Assembly: GCA_937124615.1 (NCBI GenBank)
Contig: CAKZKR010000003.1
Location: 1 to 58,925, forward strand
Direction of reading: 5' to 3'
From: an uncultured bacterium
Lineage (GTDB): Bacteria; Hydrogenedentota; Hydrogenedentia; Hydrogenedentales; Hydrogenedentaceae
Length of the DNA: 58,925 nucleotides
In this document: positions 58,357 through 58,925 of the stretch, in pieces
Numbering within the stretch: position 1 is the first letter of the stretch
How the letters are laid out: every line of letters begins with the position of its first letter
The notes under the pieces: model-generated
Database searches by the model: none
Seen by the model: only the letters and a program-made list of their open reading frames with translations
What the model was told of the DNA's origin: nothing
Position numbers and translations under genes: made by a program

Positions 58357-58925
58357 ATGATTGACAGTATAGTAAATATTCTATTACCTGTGATTTCAGA
58401 AGATACAGTTAAAACAGATGTATTTAAGCAAGACAACACTACTGCGGACAGCAATGATTTTAGCCAACTTTTGGGCATATTGATGGCACAAATGGGTTTG
58501 TCCAGTATGATCATTCCACAAAATGCCACCAGTTCGTTATCAGAGACAGAAATAGATAATACAAAGATACAACAAGAAAGTGTACGCTCATCTGTTATTT
58601 CAAAATTAGGTAGTTCAGAGGGGGCTCTTGTTTTAGAAAATGGGGGTGATAGTGTAGATGAGATATCTTTGCGACTTCAGCCAGCACAAGAAATGAGTCC
58701 TATCAGAGGTGAAGAGAGTTTAGGTACAATAAATTCCATCCCTGTAATGACAGATTTAATACAGAATGCTACTGATATTAGTAATATTGAAGAAGAATTA
58801 TTGTCAAAGATTAATATAGATACCCTAAAAAAGCAATTGGTTTCCTCCGAACAATCAAATTTCCCTACAACAACAGAGACGCACCCAAATCTACTGCAAG
58901 GAGAGAATCCTTCCAATGGTGGTCC
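58357..58925 (+). CDS. Probable flagellar hook-length control protein FliK (partial)
   Basis: The first 189 residues; the gene runs off the right edge. The sequence is low in complexity, rich in Ser, Asn, Gln, Thr and Glu, without any recognisable motif in the visible part. FliK N-terminal regions are unconserved; the C-terminal domain that would prove the call is beyond the window. The position after fliJ and the motE-like gene, and AGGAG seven bases before the ATG, support it. Confidence 0.55.
   Translation, partial: MIDSIVNILLPVISEDTVKTDVFKQDNTTADSNDFSQLLGILMAQMGLSSMIIPQNATSSLSETEIDNTKIQQESVRSSVISKLGSSEGALVLENGGDSVDEISLRLQPAQEMSPIRGEESLGTINSIPVMTDLIQNATDISNIEEELLSKINIDTLKKQLVSSEQSNFPTTTETHPNLLQGENPSNGG

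Noticed and set aside
1-58925. CRISPR array or insertion sequence
   Set aside because: No regularly spaced repeats and no transposase or integrase-like frame were seen; the CARF-type regulator at the left edge is not accompanied by cas genes in the window.

Overview
This window is about 59 kb of AT-rich, gene-dense bacterial chromosome. There are no insertion sequences, phage genes or CRISPR arrays, and no stretch over 300 bases lacks an assigned feature. The organism is probably a free-living, flagellated bacterium from a PVC-adjacent or little-cultured phylum. The evidence is a type IV pilin-like protein with the DUF1559/H-x-DG tail, a 3-keto-disaccharide-hydrolase (DUF1080) protein, a GH78-like enzyme, a TMTC-like glycosyltransferase with TPRs and an exosortase. 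These are common together in planctomycete, lentisphaeral, Hydrogenedentota and related genomes. The phylum is inference; no rRNA gene is present to fix it.

Layout. 1-5900 (minus strand): the N-terminal 356 residues of an RtcR-like CARF/sigma-54 regulator, a CoA-binding protein, clpP, tig, tRNA-Leu(UAG) and dxs. 6056-12547: a protease-like secreted protein, then a complete seven-gene Mrp Na+/H+ antiporter operon (mrpA to mrpG, minus strand). 12696-17394: a 47-residue membrane peptide, a thiolase divergent from an acyl-CoA-binding protein, and pyruvate phosphate dikinase. 17651-19553: an enlarged exosortase-like protein and a GC-rich element with its own promoter, end-to-end closing helix and terminator, best read as an uncharacterised structured RNA. 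19690-24253: gatC-gatA-gatB-rsfS and an atypical Ser/Thr kinase, followed by two paralogous small peptides on the other strand. 24720-33684 (minus): an ABC-F ATPase, three glycosyltransferases, a small coiled-coil protein, an HDOD protein, a universal stress protein, hisH, hisB and a phosphoesterase. 33899-43990: an EF-hand protein, a flippase-like membrane protein, a zinc-ribbon protein, coaE, an MqnA-like protein, rimI, tsaB, an HU protein, the DUF1080, pilin-like and GH78-like genes, and uppP. 44050-49144 (minus): a large coiled-coil membrane protein, FucU/RbsD, the TMTC-like protein and a Pro-rich envelope protein. 49349-58925 (plus): a response regulator with a degenerate GGDEF domain, a GNAT enzyme, and the flagellar basal-body/export cluster flgB-flgC-fliE-fliF-fliG-fliH-fliI-fliJ-motE-like-fliK-like, which runs off the window.

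Most functions are core: protein quality control, isoprenoid precursors, sodium/proton homeostasis, tRNA-dependent amidation, histidine biosynthesis, envelope glycan assembly and motility. The items most worth following up are the structured-RNA candidate at 19258-19553, the paired peptides at 24254-24622, the CARF-type sigma-54 regulator at the left edge, an exact sigma-54 promoter before flgB, and a perfect 16-bp inverted repeat that places one arm inside the fliF promoter and the other against the fliF start codon.
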